From positions 1-43,112 of the forward strand of contig NZ_PVXQ01000030.1 of assembly GCF_002995745.1 (NCBI RefSeq): a stretch of DNA of 43,112 nucleotides, written 5' to 3'. Source of the stretch: Clostridium vincentii (GTDB lineage Bacteria; Bacillota; Clostridia; Clostridiales; Clostridiaceae). A program made the position numbers and the translations under genes. A model generated the notes under the pieces. That model saw nothing but the letters and a program-made list of their open reading frames with translations, made no database searches and was not told where the DNA came from. Position 1 is the first letter of the stretch, and each line of letters opens with the position of its first letter. This document shows positions 10,733 to 20,311 of this stretch, piece after piece.

Positions 10733-11509
10733 ATGATGTCTATATTTGCACCTATAACTAACTTTTTTACAACGATGTTTGAAACTCTTCATACTTTTGT
10801 AGAAGGAATGGGAGTTACGGGTGGTTTAGCCTATGTAATAGCAATTATAATTTTAACAGTAGTAATAAGAGCTATTTTATTACCATTTAACATCAAAGCT
10901 GCGAAATCTACCCAAAGAATGCAGGAAGCACAACCAGAAATAAAAAAAATTCAAGCAAAATATAAAAATGATCCACAAAAATCTAGTGCTGAATTAATGA
11001 AATATAATAAAGATAATAACATAAGTATGACGGGTGGATGTTTACCATCATTATTACCTTTACCGATACTTATGGCACTTTATTATACATTTTATAATAT
11101 GGATATAACTGGTTCATTCCTATGGATTAATGATTTAGGTCAACCTGATCAGTTATTCATTTTACCAGTACTTGCGGCATTATCAACTTATGTACCTTCA
11201 TATTTAATGTCAAAATCTACTCCACCAGCAGCAGAAGGCGGCATGAATATGGGAACTATGAGTATTGCAATGTCTGCAATGATGGGTTTCATGGCATTAA
11301 AATTTAAATCAATACTAGTTATTTATTGGGTTTTAGGTGGAGTTATTCAATTAGCTACGACTTACTTTATAAATTATAAACCAGCAATGAAAAAGAAACA
11401 GCAAGTAATTGCAATAGAATCCGAAAAAGAAGCTGCTAGAACTCCAAAATTTGTTATGTCTGATTATGATGAACTGAATAAGTCAAGTAAGAAAAAGAAG
11501 AAAAAATAA
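10733..11509 (+). CDS. yidC: Membrane protein insertase YidC/Oxa1
   Basis: This 258-residue insertase folds membrane proteins alone or with SecYEG. Five hydrophobic segments are seen. The first (about 31-53) ends in TVVIRAILLPF, with the conserved arginine of the hydrophilic groove. A lysine-rich C-terminal tail (KSSKKKKKK) suits ribosome contact. Unlike Bacillus SpoIIIJ there is no lipoprotein signal with a cysteine lipobox. GGGGGA precedes the ATG; a second ATG follows directly. Confidence 0.96.
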   Translation: MMSIFAPITNFFTTMFETLHTFVEGMGVTGGLAYVIAIIILTVVIRAILLPFNIKAAKSTQRMQEAQPEIKKIQAKYKNDPQKSSAELMKYNKDNNISMTGGCLPSLLPLPILMALYYTFYNMDITGSFLWINDLGQPDQLFILPVLAALSTYVPSYLMSKSTPPAAEGGMNMGTMSIAMSAMMGFMALKFKSILVIYWVLGGVIQLATTYFINYKPAMKKKQQVIAIESEKEAARTPKFVMSDYDELNKSSKKKKKK

Positions 11510-11548
11510 ATTTTTAACTTGAGTATTTAAGAGGTAGGTGAATATGGT

Positions 11549-12169
11549 ATGAAATCAGTTGAAAAAGTTGGGAAAACCATAGATGAGGCATTGAACAAAG
11601 CCTTAAGTGAATTAAATCTAAGCAAAGATAAGGTAGATGTTAGCATAATAGATGAACCGTCAAAGGGATTTTTTAATCTCTTTGGTGGAAAGCCAGCTAA
11701 GATTAAGGTTACGGTTAAGGAAAATATTCTTGATGATGCTAAAGAATTACTAAGACAAGTATTAGATAATATGAGTTTAGATGCAGATATTGATATTGAA
11801 GAAAGTTCAAATGGGATTAATATTGATATTTCAGGATCTAATATGGGGACTATTATTGGATATAGAGGGGAAACCTTAGACTCGCTACAGTATTTAGTAT
11901 CACTTGTAATAAACAAAAATCATCAGTTACCTTATAGAAGAGTAACTTTGGATACTGAGAACTATAGGAAAAAAAGAGAAGAAACATTAAAGAGGGTAGC
12001 AGATAAGACTGCGTATAAAGTAAGAAAAAATAAAAGATCATTTAAGCTTGAGCCAATGAATCCCTATGAGAGAAGAATTATTCACTCAGCTCTCCAGATG
12101 TATGATGATATAAGAACCTATAGTGAAGGTGAAGAACCATATAGAAGAATAATTGTTGATATTAAATAG
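11549..12169 (+). CDS. jag: RNA-binding protein Jag/KhpB
   Basis: This 206-residue protein has a Jag_N domain (about 1-50), a KH domain with GSNMGTIIGYRGETLDSLQYL, and a C-terminal R3H domain (EPMNPYERRIIHSALQ). KhpB with KhpA is an RNA chaperone linked to cell elongation. The ATG at 11549 follows GAGGTAGGTG; an ATG five nt earlier opens into an immediate stop. It sits next to yidC as usual. Confidence 0.94.
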   Translation: MKSVEKVGKTIDEALNKALSELNLSKDKVDVSIIDEPSKGFFNLFGGKPAKIKVTVKENILDDAKELLRQVLDNMSLDADIDIEESSNGINIDISGSNMGTIIGYRGETLDSLQYLVSLVINKNHQLPYRRVTLDTENYRKKREETLKRVADKTAYKVRKNKRSFKLEPMNPYERRIIHSALQMYDDIRTYSEGEEPYRRIIVDIK

Positions 12170-12176
12170 AATTAGT

Positions 12177-12208
12177 AAAAGAAGGCCTATATGGCTTTCT
12201 TTTATTTT
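12177..12208 (+). terminator. jag terminator
   Basis: An 11-bp stem AAAAGAAGGCC / GGCTTTCTTTT (12177-12187, 12193-12203) with loop TATAT runs into a T-rich tail. It ends the rpmH-jag unit before mnmE. Confidence 0.8.
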
Positions 12209-12296
12209 TGACTTATTTATTATTATTTTGTAAAATATAAAGTAGTTTAGATAGAAGTATAATAATTATAAGAGGCACTTCTAAGGAGGATAACTA

Positions 12297-13676
12297 ATGA
12301 AAGAATTTGATACTATCTGTGGTATCGCTACACCAATAGGTGAAGGTGGTATTTCTATAATAAGAATATCTGGAAGTAACGCTTTGGATATTTTGAATAA
12401 TATATTTACAGGAATAAATGATTTTAAGGTTTTAGATATGAAGAGCTATACTATGAGATATGGCTATATTCACGATGCTAAATTTAATAATATTATAGAT
12501 GAAGTTATTGTTAGCTATATGAAAGGACCTAAAAGCTTTACTGCAGAAGATGTTGTTGAGGTTAATTGCCATGGTGGAGTAGTCGCTACTAATAAAGTTT
12601 TAGAAGCAATAATTAAATCAGGTTGTCGAATTGGGGAGCCAGGTGAATTTACTAAAAGAGCTTTTCTTAATGGAAGGATAGATTTAACACAAGCAGAAGC
12701 AGTTATCGATATTATAAGAGCTAAGACAGATCTTTCAATGAAGTCTGCTGTTATGCAAAGTTCTGGACATCTTTCCCGGGAAATAAATAGATTAAGAGAG
12801 TATTTATTAAACACTTTAGCTTTAATTGAATATTCGATTGACTTTACTGAAGATGATGAGGAAGTTGATGAGAGTATTCCAATTAGGGTATCGGAGCAAC
12901 TAAATACAGCTATTAATGAAATGGAGATATTACTTAAGGGAGCAGATGAAGGAAGAATAATTAGAGATGGATTAAATTTAGCTATAATTGGAAAACCAAA
13001 TGTAGGAAAGTCATCTTTATTAAATATTCTTCTTAAGGAAAAAAGAGCTATAGTGACTGATGTTCCTGGTACAACTAGAGATGTTATAGAAGAATATATT
13101 AACTTAGATGGTGTTCCAGTAAAAATTATGGATACAGCAGGAATTAGAGATACTGAGGATATAGTTGAGAAAATTGGGGTTGAAAAGTCTAGAGAAAAGA
13201 TGGATCAATCAGATTTGGTTGTTTTAGTTCTTGATTCATCTAGAAAGCTAGATAATGATGATAAGGAAATAATTGAAAAAATAAAAAATAAAAAATATAT
13301 TGTTATTTTAAACAAAGTTGATTTAGAAACAAAGGTTGATGAAGAAGATTTAAAACATCTGAAAAACATTATTAAAATATCGGCTACATCAGGGTTTGGA
13401 ATAGATGATTTGAAAATAAAAATCAAAGAATTATTTTTTAGTGGAGAAGTTAATACTGAAAGTTTAATTATTTCTAATAATAGGCATAAACAAGCTCTTA
13501 ATAGAGCTTTAGAAAATTGTAATGAGGCTGAGAAAAGAGTAAAATTAAATGAGTATTTAGATTTAATTTCAATTTATGTTACTTCAGCTTTAAAGTCTTT
13601 AGGAGAAATTACTGGAGCAGAGCTTGAAGTGGACTTAGTTAATAAGATTTTTAGTGAATTTTGTGTAGGAAAGTAG
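12297..13676 (+). CDS. mnmE: tRNA modification GTPase MnmE
   Basis: MnmE with MnmG modifies the wobble uridine (cmnm5U) of tRNAs. Its N-terminal folate-binding domain is followed by helices and a GTPase domain with [26 protein letters not shown] and NKVDL. The C-terminus FCVGK carries the catalytic cysteine motif. Length 459 residues. AAGGAGG precedes the ATG. A GC-rich palindrome resembling a Noc-binding site is embedded in the coding sequence at 12771-12784. Confidence 0.97.
   Translation: MKEFDTICGIATPIGEGGISIIRISGSNALDILNNIFTGINDFKVLDMKSYTMRYGYIHDAKFNNIIDEVIVSYMKGPKSFTAEDVVEVNCHGGVVATNKVLEAIIKSGCRIGEPGEFTKRAFLNGRIDLTQAEAVIDIIRAKTDLSMKSAVMQSSGHLSREINRLREYLLNTLALIEYSIDFTEDDEEVDESIPIRVSEQLNTAINEMEILLKGADEGRIIRDGLNLAIIGKPNVGKSSLLNILLKEKRAIVTDVPGTTRDVIEEYINLDGVPVKIMDTAGIRDTEDIVEKIGVEKSREKMDQSDLVVLVLDSSRKLDNDDKEIIEKIKNKKYIVILNKVDLETKVDEEDLKHLKNIIKISATSGFGIDDLKIKIKELFFSGEVNTESLIISNNRHKQALNRALENCNEAEKRVKLNEYLDLISIYVTSALKSLGEITGAELEVDLVNKIFSEFCVGK
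12771..12784. promoter_or_regulatory. Candidate Noc-binding site (NBS) inside mnmE
   Basis: CTTTCCCGGGAAAT matches the Bacillus Noc consensus ATTTCCCGGGAAAT in 13 of 14 positions. It uses a CGG arginine codon, rare in such AT-rich genomes. The noc gene is 3.6 kb away. A CCCGGG core is unlikely by chance at this base composition. Confidence 0.65.
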
Positions 13677-13686
13677 GAGTATTAAG

Positions 13687-15567
13687 ATGGAATATAATGC
13701 AGGCGAATTTGATATTATTGTTGTTGGTGCTGGTCATGCTGGATGCGAAGCAGCCTTAGCTGCTTCTAGGATGGGTCTTAAAACATTAGTTTGTACAATT
13801 AGTTTAGATGCTATTGGTATGATGCCTTGTAATCCTAATATAGGGGGTACTGCAAAGGGACACCTAGTGAGGGAGATAGATGCGTTAGGTGGCGAGATGG
13901 GAATAAATATAGATAATACATTTATTCAATCTAGAATGTTAAATACATCTAAAGGACCGGCTGTTCACTCATTAAGAGCACAAGCTGACAAATCTAAATA
14001 TCAACATAGAATGAAAAAAGTCTTAGAAGAGCAAGAAAATCTTCAAATAAGACAAATAGAAGTTACTAGATTATTAGTTGAAAATAATAAGATTTATGGA
14101 GTAGTGACTAGAAATGGAGCTACATTTAATTGTAAAGCTGTAGTTTTAGCAACTGGTACATATTTAAGGGGTAAAATTATAATAGGCGATATAAGTTATA
14201 ATGGCGGACCTGATGGATTATTTGCTGCTAATGACCTTTCACAATCCTTATTAGATTTAGATATTACTTTAAGGAGATTTAAGACAGGAACGCCAGCAAG
14301 AATAAATAGACGTTCTGTAGATTTTTCTAAAATGAGTGAACAAAGTGGAGATAAAAGTATTATTCCATTTTCTTTTATGAGTGGAGATATATCTAGAGAA
14401 CAAATTTCTTGTTATTTGACTTATACTAATGAGAAAACTCATAAAATAGTACAAGAAAATATAGGCAGATCACCAATTTATAATGGATCTATAAAGGGTA
14501 TAGGCCCAAGGTATTGCCCATCTATAGAGGATAAGGTAATGAGATTTCCTGAGAAAACACAGCACCAAATATTTATTGAGCCTGAGGGAGAAGATACTTT
14601 AGAAATGTATGTTGGTGGAATGAGTTCATCACTGCCAGAGGATGTTCAAATTAAAATGTTAAGAACTTTAAAAGGCTTAGAAAATGTGGAAATGATGAGA
14701 ACCGCATATGCTATTGAATATGATTCTATTGATCCTACTCAGTTAAACTCTACCTTAGAATTTAAAAATATTAAGGGATTATATGGTGCTGGACAATTAA
14801 ATGGAAGTTCTGGATATGAAGAAGCTGGTAGTCAAGGTCTTGTAGCAGCAATTAATGCGGCTTTAAAAATCAAAGGCAAAGAACCTTTAATTTTAACTCG
14901 CTCAGATGCTTATATAGGAGTCCTAATAGATGACTTAGTTACAAAGGGAACTAATGAACCTTATAGAATGATGACCTCTAGAGCAGAATATAGACTCCTT
15001 TTAAGACAGGATAATGCCGATTTCAGGTTAACAGAAATAGGACATAATATTGGATTAGTTAAGGAAGAAAGATATATAAAGTTTGTTAATAGAAAAAATG
15101 ATATTGAAAGAGAAATTGATAGAATAAAAAAGCTACAGATTACAAATAAAAAAGAAGTTAATGAGTTCTTAGAAAAACTTGGTTCTTCAGAATTAAGAAA
15201 GCCAACTAGTCTTTATGAGTTAATTAAAAGACCTGAAGTAGACTATTTTTCATTAGCCCCATTAGACTTAGAGAGAAAAGAGTTTAGTAAGGATATAGGC
15301 GAACAATTAAATATTATTTCTAAGTATGAAGGATATATTGTTAGTCAATTAGAACAAGTTGGTCAATTTAAGAAAATTGAAAAGAAATTAATTCCTGTAG
15401 ACATTGAATATCTTAATGTTAGAGGATTAAGAACTGAAGCTATTCAAAAGCTTAGTAATATTAGACCAATAAGTATTGGGCAAGCATCAAGAATTTCTGG
15501 TGTTTCTCCAGCGGATGTTTCTGTTTTATTAGTTTATTTAGAACATCAATATAGTAAAAATAAATAA
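13687..15567 (+). CDS. mnmG: tRNA uridine-5-carboxymethylaminomethyl modification enzyme MnmG (GidA)
   Basis: This FAD-dependent partner of MnmE has the dinucleotide-binding motif [17 protein letters not shown] near the N-terminus, the family block [25 protein letters not shown], and a helical C-terminal domain for MnmE and tRNA. Length 626 residues. It lies 10 nt after mnmE and 15 nt before rsmG. Confidence 0.97.
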   Translation: MEYNAGEFDIIVVGAGHAGCEAALAASRMGLKTLVCTISLDAIGMMPCNPNIGGTAKGHLVREIDALGGEMGINIDNTFIQSRMLNTSKGPAVHSLRAQADKSKYQHRMKKVLEEQENLQIRQIEVTRLLVENNKIYGVVTRNGATFNCKAVVLATGTYLRGKIIIGDISYNGGPDGLFAANDLSQSLLDLDITLRRFKTGTPARINRRSVDFSKMSEQSGDKSIIPFSFMSGDISREQISCYLTYTNEKTHKIVQENIGRSPIYNGSIKGIGPRYCPSIEDKVMRFPEKTQHQIFIEPEGEDTLEMYVGGMSSSLPEDVQIKMLRTLKGLENVEMMRTAYAIEYDSIDPTQLNSTLEFKNIKGLYGAGQLNGSSGYEEAGSQGLVAAINAALKIKGKEPLILTRSDAYIGVLIDDLVTKGTNEPYRMMTSRAEYRLLLRQDNADFRLTEIGHNIGLVKEERYIKFVNRKNDIEREIDRIKKLQITNKKEVNEFLEKLGSSELRKPTSLYELIKRPEVDYFSLAPLDLERKEFSKDIGEQLNIISKYEGYIVSQLEQVGQFKKIEKKLIPVDIEYLNVRGLRTEAIQKLSNIRPISIGQASRISGVSPADVSVLLVYLEHQYSKNK

Positions 15568-15582
15568 AATCAGGGGGTAAAT

Positions 15583-16302
15583 ATGAGGTTTCAGGAGTTA
15601 ATGAAGGAAGCTGCTAAAGATGTAGATATGGATCTAACTGATAAGCAGTATGAACAGTTTATAAAGTATATGAGGCTTGTTCAAGAATGGAATCAAAAAA
15701 TTAATCTTACAACAATAACGGAAGATGAAGAGTTTATAAAAAAGCATTTTATTGATTCTATTAAAGCATTTAAGAGTAATGAATTAAAGGAAGCTAAAAC
15801 TTTAATTGATGTAGGAACAGGTGCAGGATTTCCAGGATTACCTATAGCTATAATGAATAAAAACATACAGGTTACATTATTAGATTCTCTAAACAAAAAA
15901 ATCAACTTTCTTGATTTAGTTGTAAAAGAATTAGATCTTAAAAATGTAAAAACAATACATTCTAGGGCAGAAGATGGAGCTAAAGATAAGAAGTTTAGGG
16001 AAAAATTTGATATAGCTGTTTCAAGAGCTGTGGCTAATATGGCAGTATTATCTGAATTTTGTCTTCCCTATGTTAAGCTTAATGGTTCTTTCATTGCTTT
16101 AAAAGGTCCTGCAGTTGAGGATGAACTTAAAGATTGTAAAAATGCACTTGGAGTACTTGGTGGTAAATTAAAAGAAGTTATAAAAATAGACATTGAAGAT
16201 ACGGATTTAAAACACAATATAGTAGTGGTTAATAAGATAAAAGAATGCCCCTTGTCATATCCTAGAAAAGCTGGTTCTATAACAAAGAAACCTTTGAAAT
16301 AA
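15583..16302 (+). CDS. rsmG: 16S rRNA (guanine527-N7)-methyltransferase RsmG
   Basis: This 239-residue SAM-dependent enzyme methylates G527 of 16S rRNA. The SAM motif is [15 protein letters not shown], with [19 protein letters not shown] upstream and [11 protein letters not shown] downstream. It ends with the family's [13 protein letters not shown]. Preceded by AGGGGGTAA. It completes the mnmE-mnmG-rsmG group. Confidence 0.96.
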   Translation: MRFQELMKEAAKDVDMDLTDKQYEQFIKYMRLVQEWNQKINLTTITEDEEFIKKHFIDSIKAFKSNELKEAKTLIDVGTGAGFPGLPIAIMNKNIQVTLLDSLNKKINFLDLVVKELDLKNVKTIHSRAEDGAKDKKFREKFDIAVSRAVANMAVLSEFCLPYVKLNGSFIALKGPAVEDELKDCKNALGVLGGKLKEVIKIDIEDTDLKHNIVVVNKIKECPLSYPRKAGSITKKPLK

Positions 16303-16424
16303 AATGTAAAAACATAAGAAATTAAAATTTTATTAAAATATATTTGTAAAAAGAAGGAAATTAAGCAATGTTATAGAATTTATAATTAGACACATAAGTA
16401 GAAAATATAAGGGGATATATTAAT

Positions 16425-17207
16425 ATGAGCAATGAAATTGTAAAAGTGAAAATTGAAGATATAATTCCAAATATGTATCAGCCTCGAAAGTACTTCCATG
16501 AAGCGGCGTTAGAAGAGTTATCTCAATCAATTATAGAACATGGTATTATACAACCTTTAACTGTAAGGAAACGCGGAAGTATTTTTGAGCTAGTAGCTGG
16601 AGAAAGAAGATTAAGAGCTGCAAAATTAGCAAAATTAGTTGAAGTTCCATGTGCTATAGTTGATATTACAGATACTGAGTCAGCTCAAATAGCATTATTA
16701 GAAAATTTACAAAGGGAAGACCTTAATTTTATAGAAGAGGCAGAGGCTTATTTCAATTTAATTCAAGATCACCATTTTACTCAAGAAGAAATTGCAGTTA
16801 AAATGGGTAAGAAACAGTCTACTATTGCAAATAAGTTAAGACTTTTAAAATTATCTCCAAGGGTTAGAGATTTATGTTTGTATAATCGACTTACAGAGAG
16901 ACATTCTAGAGCTTTACTTAGTTTACCAGAGGAAGAACTTCAGCTAAAAATAGTCGAGAACATAATTATAAATGATCTAAATGTAAAAAATACTGAAGAA
17001 TTAATCAATAAAGAATTATTGAAGTTGGCTGGAAAGCAATTGAATGAGAAGACTAAGAAGAAAATAAAAGCAGTATTCCCAGCAAAATTATATGTTAATA
17101 CAATTAAACAAGTATTTGATAAATTCAACATTCCTGCTACTTATAAATTTGATGATAAGGAAGATTATATTCAGATCACGGTAAAAATTCCTAAATCGAA
17201 GAACTAA
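16425..17207 (+). CDS. noc: Nucleoid occlusion protein Noc (ParB family)
   Basis: This 260-residue ParB-like CTPase prevents division over the nucleoid in Bacillus by binding NBS sites and the membrane. It has the CTP-binding motif GERRLRAAK, LLENLQREDLNFIEEAEAY, and a helix-turn-helix TQEEIAVKMGKKQSTIANKLRLLKL. It differs from the second ParB homologue nearby and occupies the standard Noc position between rsmG and parA. The membrane-binding N-terminal extension of Bacillus Noc is short or absent: the ParB core begins almost at residue 1. Confidence 0.9.
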   Translation: MSNEIVKVKIEDIIPNMYQPRKYFHEAALEELSQSIIEHGIIQPLTVRKRGSIFELVAGERRLRAAKLAKLVEVPCAIVDITDTESAQIALLENLQREDLNFIEEAEAYFNLIQDHHFTQEEIAVKMGKKQSTIANKLRLLKLSPRVRDLCLYNRLTERHSRALLSLPEEELQLKIVENIIINDLNVKNTEELINKELLKLAGKQLNEKTKKKIKAVFPAKLYVNTIKQVFDKFNIPATYKFDDKEDYIQITVKIPKSKN

Positions 17208-17339
17208 TGTCCAGTGATATTGTATATGTGTATATATTATACAATAATAAAGTTTTTATAAATCTCTTTTAATATGCTATATTTATATATATACTATTAT
17301 CATGAAAGGTGGTGTATGCTCTATTATTTGGAGCTATAT

Positions 17340-18107
17340 ATGAAAGTTATTTGTATATTCAATCAAAAGGGTGGGGTAGGTAAAACAACCACTAATATTA
17401 ATTTATGTTCCTATTTAGCTATGGAAGGCTATAAAGTTTTAACTTTAGACATTGATCCTCAAGGTAATACTACAAGCGGTCTAGGATTAGATAAAAAAAA
17501 CTTGGAATTATCTATGTATGATGTTTTAACATCAGTGACACCATTAAATGATGTTATTATAAAAAGTGATTTAATTCAAAATCTTTCAATAGCACCATCA
17601 ACTATGGAATTAGCAGGTGCTGAAATTGAGATAATCCAAGAAAATGATAGAGAACAAATATTATCAAAGAAAATAAAAGAATTAGAAGTAGAATATGATT
17701 TTATTTTTATAGATTGTCCTCCTTCATTAGGATCTTTAACTATTAATGCGTTAACTGCTAGTGATTCTGTTCTTATACCTATACAGTGTGAATTTTATGC
17801 TCTAGAAGGTGTAAGTCAGTTAATTAATACTGTACAACTAGTTAAAAAATCATTGAATAAAAATTTAACAGTTGAAGGTGTATTGATGACCATGTATGAT
17901 TATCGTACTAATCTAAGTAATGAAGTTTTTAAAGAAGTTGAAAAGTACTTTAATGATTTGATGTTTAAAAGTACTATACCAAGAAATATCAGATTAGCTG
18001 AATCACCTAGTTTTGGTCTTCCTATAATGTTATATGATGAAAAATGCAAAGGTGCAAAAGCATATCTAAATTTTACGAAAGAATTTTTAGAAAGGCAAAA
18101 ATCATAG
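17340..18107 (+). CDS. parA: Chromosome partition ATPase ParA (Soj)
   Basis: This deviant Walker ATPase works with ParB-parS in origin segregation. It starts MKVICIFNQKGGVGKTTTNINL with the deviant Walker A, followed by DIDPQGNTT and FIDCPPSLG. I chose the ATG at 17340 (255 residues, family length; GGAG six nt upstream). A competing ATG at 17315 follows AAAGGTGGTG and would add MLYYLELY. Confidence 0.94.
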   Translation: MKVICIFNQKGGVGKTTTNINLCSYLAMEGYKVLTLDIDPQGNTTSGLGLDKKNLELSMYDVLTSVTPLNDVIIKSDLIQNLSIAPSTMELAGAEIEIIQENDREQILSKKIKELEVEYDFIFIDCPPSLGSLTINALTASDSVLIPIQCEFYALEGVSQLINTVQLVKKSLNKNLTVEGVLMTMYDYRTNLSNEVFKEVEKYFNDLMFKSTIPRNIRLAESPSFGLPIMLYDEKCKGAKAYLNFTKEFLERQKS

Positions 18108-18117
18108 GTGAATTATT

Positions 18118-18978
18118 ATGAGTAAAAAATTTGCTTTAGGTAAGGGGTTAAGTGCACTTATACCTGAAGAAATTCAAAGTGATATTACTAAAGATAATTT
18201 ATTAATTTCACTGAATAAAATTAAGAATAATATTAATCAACCAAGAAAGGCTTTTGATAATGATAGCTTAGTTGAATTGGCTGAATCTATTAAGAATCAT
18301 GGTATAATTCAACCTTTAATATTAAAGAAAGATGGATTAGATTATATAATTGTTACTGGAGAAAGAAGATGGCGTGCTGCTAAACTTATAGGATTAAAAG
18401 AAGTACCAGCTATTGTGATGGAATTGACTGAAAAAGAGGTTTTAGAAATCTCTATAATAGAAAATATTCAAAGACAAGATTTGAATCCTATAGAAGAAGG
18501 TTTAGCTTACATAAGGTTGCTTTCTGAATTTAAGCTTACTCAAGAAGAGTTAAGCAAAAGAATAGGAAAATCAAGAGTTACTATTACTAATGTTATGAGA
18601 CTTATTAATTTAGATGAAAGGGTACAGCAATATTTAATTGATGGAGTACTTTCAGAAGGTCATGGAAGAACTTTATTAAGAATTCCATATATGGATATTC
18701 AGTATGAAATTGCTCAAAAAACTATTGATAATAAACTTTCAGTAAGAGAATTAGAGAATGTCGTTAAGAACATGTTAATTGCTAAAGAAGATACTAGAAT
18801 GCAATTTAAACAGGAAGAAAAAGAACGAAATCCTTATTATAAGGATGTGAAAAATAAACTACAGGATTACTTTGGAACTAAAGTAAATCTAAGCTCAAAG
18901 AAGAATAAGGGCAAAATAGAGATTGAATACTATTCAGAAGAAGATCTTCAAAGGATTTTAGATATAATGAGTTTATAA
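18118..18978 (+). CDS. parB: Chromosome partition protein ParB (Spo0J)
   Basis: ParB is a CTP-dependent clamp that binds parS and spreads. It starts KKFALGKGLSALIPEE, a motif that stimulates ParA. The CTP-binding GERRWRAAKLIGLKEVPA and ENIQRQDLNPIEEG motifs follow, then the helix-turn-helix TQEELSKRIGKSRVTITNVMRL. Length 286 residues. It begins 10 nt after parA, and a perfect parS overlaps its stop region. Confidence 0.96.
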   Translation: MSKKFALGKGLSALIPEEIQSDITKDNLLISLNKIKNNINQPRKAFDNDSLVELAESIKNHGIIQPLILKKDGLDYIIVTGERRWRAAKLIGLKEVPAIVMELTEKEVLEISIIENIQRQDLNPIEEGLAYIRLLSEFKLTQEELSKRIGKSRVTITNVMRLINLDERVQQYLIDGVLSEGHGRTLLRIPYMDIQYEIAQKTIDNKLSVRELENVVKNMLIAKEDTRMQFKQEEKERNPYYKDVKNKLQDYFGTKVNLSSKKNKGKIEIEYYSEEDLQRILDIMSL

Positions 18979-18994
18979 TGTTTCACGTGAAACA
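18979..18994. promoter_or_regulatory. parS site 1
   Basis: TGTTTCACGTGAAACA matches the 16-bp parS consensus perfectly. It begins directly after the parB stop codon and upstream of the DUF4446 gene. Confidence 0.96.
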
Positions 18995-19017
18995 TTATTA
19001 GAAAGGATGTAAGCAAC

Positions 19018-19524
19018 TTGGAAAGTCTTTTTAATAATTTAAATAATTATCTTCCATATATATTAGGAATTATGGCTCTAATTATATTGTTGTTATTTAT
19101 ATTAATTGTAATTTTATTTAAAGCTGTAAATAAAGTTGAACAAAGATATAGAAAACTAATGAGAGGAGTCTCAAACAAGAACTTAGAATCGTTAATCACT
19201 AGCCAATTAGAAAATATCGATAAGTCAAATAGTATTTCTCAGGAAACACTAAAGAGATGCAATGAACTAAGCAAGATTATTGAAAAATGTGCTCAAAAAG
19301 TGGCCATAATAAGATATAGGGCTTTTGAAGATGTTGGAAGTGATTTAAGCTTTTCCATTGCAATGTTGGATGGTAATAACGATGGCATAGTACTAACCGG
19401 ACTTTATGGAAGACAACAAAGTACTACCTATGCTAAACCAATTGATAATGGTATTTCTAGATATGATCTATCGGAAGAGGAAATATTAGTTATAAAAGAA
19501 GCAATAAATAATAAAGCCAATTAA
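19018..19524 (+). CDS. DUF4446 family membrane protein
   Basis: This 168-residue protein has one N-terminal transmembrane segment (about 14-35), a short coiled linker, and a conserved C-terminal domain (VAIIRYRAFEDVGSDLSFSIAMLD... GLYGRQQSTTYAKPI) that matches DUF4446, a family next to parB in many Firmicutes. Function is unknown. The start is TTG, preceded by GAAAGGATG. It lies between two parS sites. Confidence 0.85.
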   Translation: MESLFNNLNNYLPYILGIMALIILLLFILIVILFKAVNKVEQRYRKLMRGVSNKNLESLITSQLENIDKSNSISQETLKRCNELSKIIEKCAQKVAIIRYRAFEDVGSDLSFSIAMLDGNNDGIVLTGLYGRQQSTTYAKPIDNGISRYDLSEEEILVIKEAINNKAN

Positions 19525-19525
19525 T

Positions 19526-19572
19526 ATAGCTGTTTGGAATAAAACTAAAATTTATTCCAAACAGCTATTTTT
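19526..19572 (+). terminator. DUF4446 terminator
   Basis: An 18-bp perfect stem (arms 19526-19543 and 19551-19568) with a 7-nt loop and a T-run follows the stop codon by one base. It ends the rightward parAB unit. Confidence 0.88.
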
Positions 19573-19591
19573 ATATAATATAAAATTTGAA

Positions 19592-19607
19592 TGTTTCACG
19601 TGAAACA
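19592..19607. promoter_or_regulatory. parS site 2
   Basis: TGTTTCACGTGAAACA is a second perfect parS, in the gap between the converging DUF4446 and yyaC genes, 613 bp from site 1. Confidence 0.96.
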
Positions 19608-19632
19608 TATGCAAAATTACTAAATAAAAAAA

Positions 19633-19648
19633 TGTTCCACGTGAAACA
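19633..19648. promoter_or_regulatory. parS site 3 (one mismatch) within a terminator-like palindrome
   Basis: TGTTCCACGTGAAACA differs from consensus at one base. Seven A on the left (19626-19632) and seven T on the right (19649-19655) extend the palindrome into a hairpin with flanking A and T runs, so it could act as a bidirectional terminator. It touches the yyaC stop codon. Confidence 0.85.
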
Positions 19649-19653
19649 TTTTT

Positions 19654-20256
19654 TTATGAGTTAGGAAAAATCAATAAATCCTCTATAAAATCACATGAAG
19701 ATTTTGTTCTGTCAGAACACTTTAAAACAAAATGATAAATTCCGTTAGAAATTGAATCCGCCAAGCTCATTACCGTAAATAATCTTGTGTTTTGTAATAC
19801 CATAAATTCAAAGGCTCCACATATATTAACAATTCCGGTAATACTCATATTACCGACTGGTGGGAGTGATTTATTTAAAGCAAGCCCTGGATATAGGGGC
19901 TTGTTACTAATGAAAATCTTCCCTACACTATCAAAATGACCTAAACAAGAATCTATAGCAATAATAAATGGATTATCAAAGTTTTCATTTATTCTCTCTA
20001 AAACAATAGCTAAATTTTTTGCATGAATAGGATTTGATAGTGTTCCATAGATATAAAAATTTTTTTTCTTTAGATAACGAAGCTTATAACCTATTAAAGG
20101 TCCTAAAGAGTCTCCGGTAGACCTATCGGTACCGATACATAAGAAAATAATATTTCTATTTTCTTTAACAATTGGTTTAAGCTCTTTATATAAGTAATCC
20201 CTAACTTTGCAATACGAGTTTGTTGAATTAGAATCAATAGAAAAATAATCATCCAT
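19654..20256 (-). CDS. yyaC: Spore protease YyaC
   Basis: This 200-residue protein belongs to the YyaC family, related in fold to hydrogenase maturation and GPR-type proteases. It shows NIIFLCIGTDRSTGDSLGPLIG, PFIIAIDSCLG and PPVGNMSITGIVNI. It marks a spore former. The Shine-Dalgarno GGAG lies in the 3' arm of a hairpin ending in seven T immediately before the ATG. It reads toward parB, against the replication direction. Confidence 0.9.
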   Translation of the reverse strand: MDDYFSIDSNSTNSYCKVRDYLYKELKPIVKENRNIIFLCIGTDRSTGDSLGPLIGYKLRYLKKKNFYIYGTLSNPIHAKNLAIVLERINENFDNPFIIAIDSCLGHFDSVGKIFISNKPLYPGLALNKSLPPVGNMSITGIVNICGAFEFMVLQNTRLFTVMSLADSISNGIYHFVLKCSDRTKSSCDFIEDLLIFPNS

Positions 20257-20296
20257 AAAAAAACTCCTTTAATGAAATTATTACCAATAAAGGAGT
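20257..20296 (-). promoter_or_regulatory. Hairpin with T-run containing the yyaC ribosome site
   Basis: On the minus strand ACTCCTTTA (20288-20296) pairs with TAAAGGAGT (20263-20271) over a 16-nt loop, and seven T follow (20257-20263). The 3' arm is the Shine-Dalgarno, and the ATG begins right after the T-run. The fold looks like a terminator of the upstream gene and would also mask the ribosome site. Confidence 0.65.
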
Positions 20297-20311
20297 AAAA
20301 TATGCACAAAC

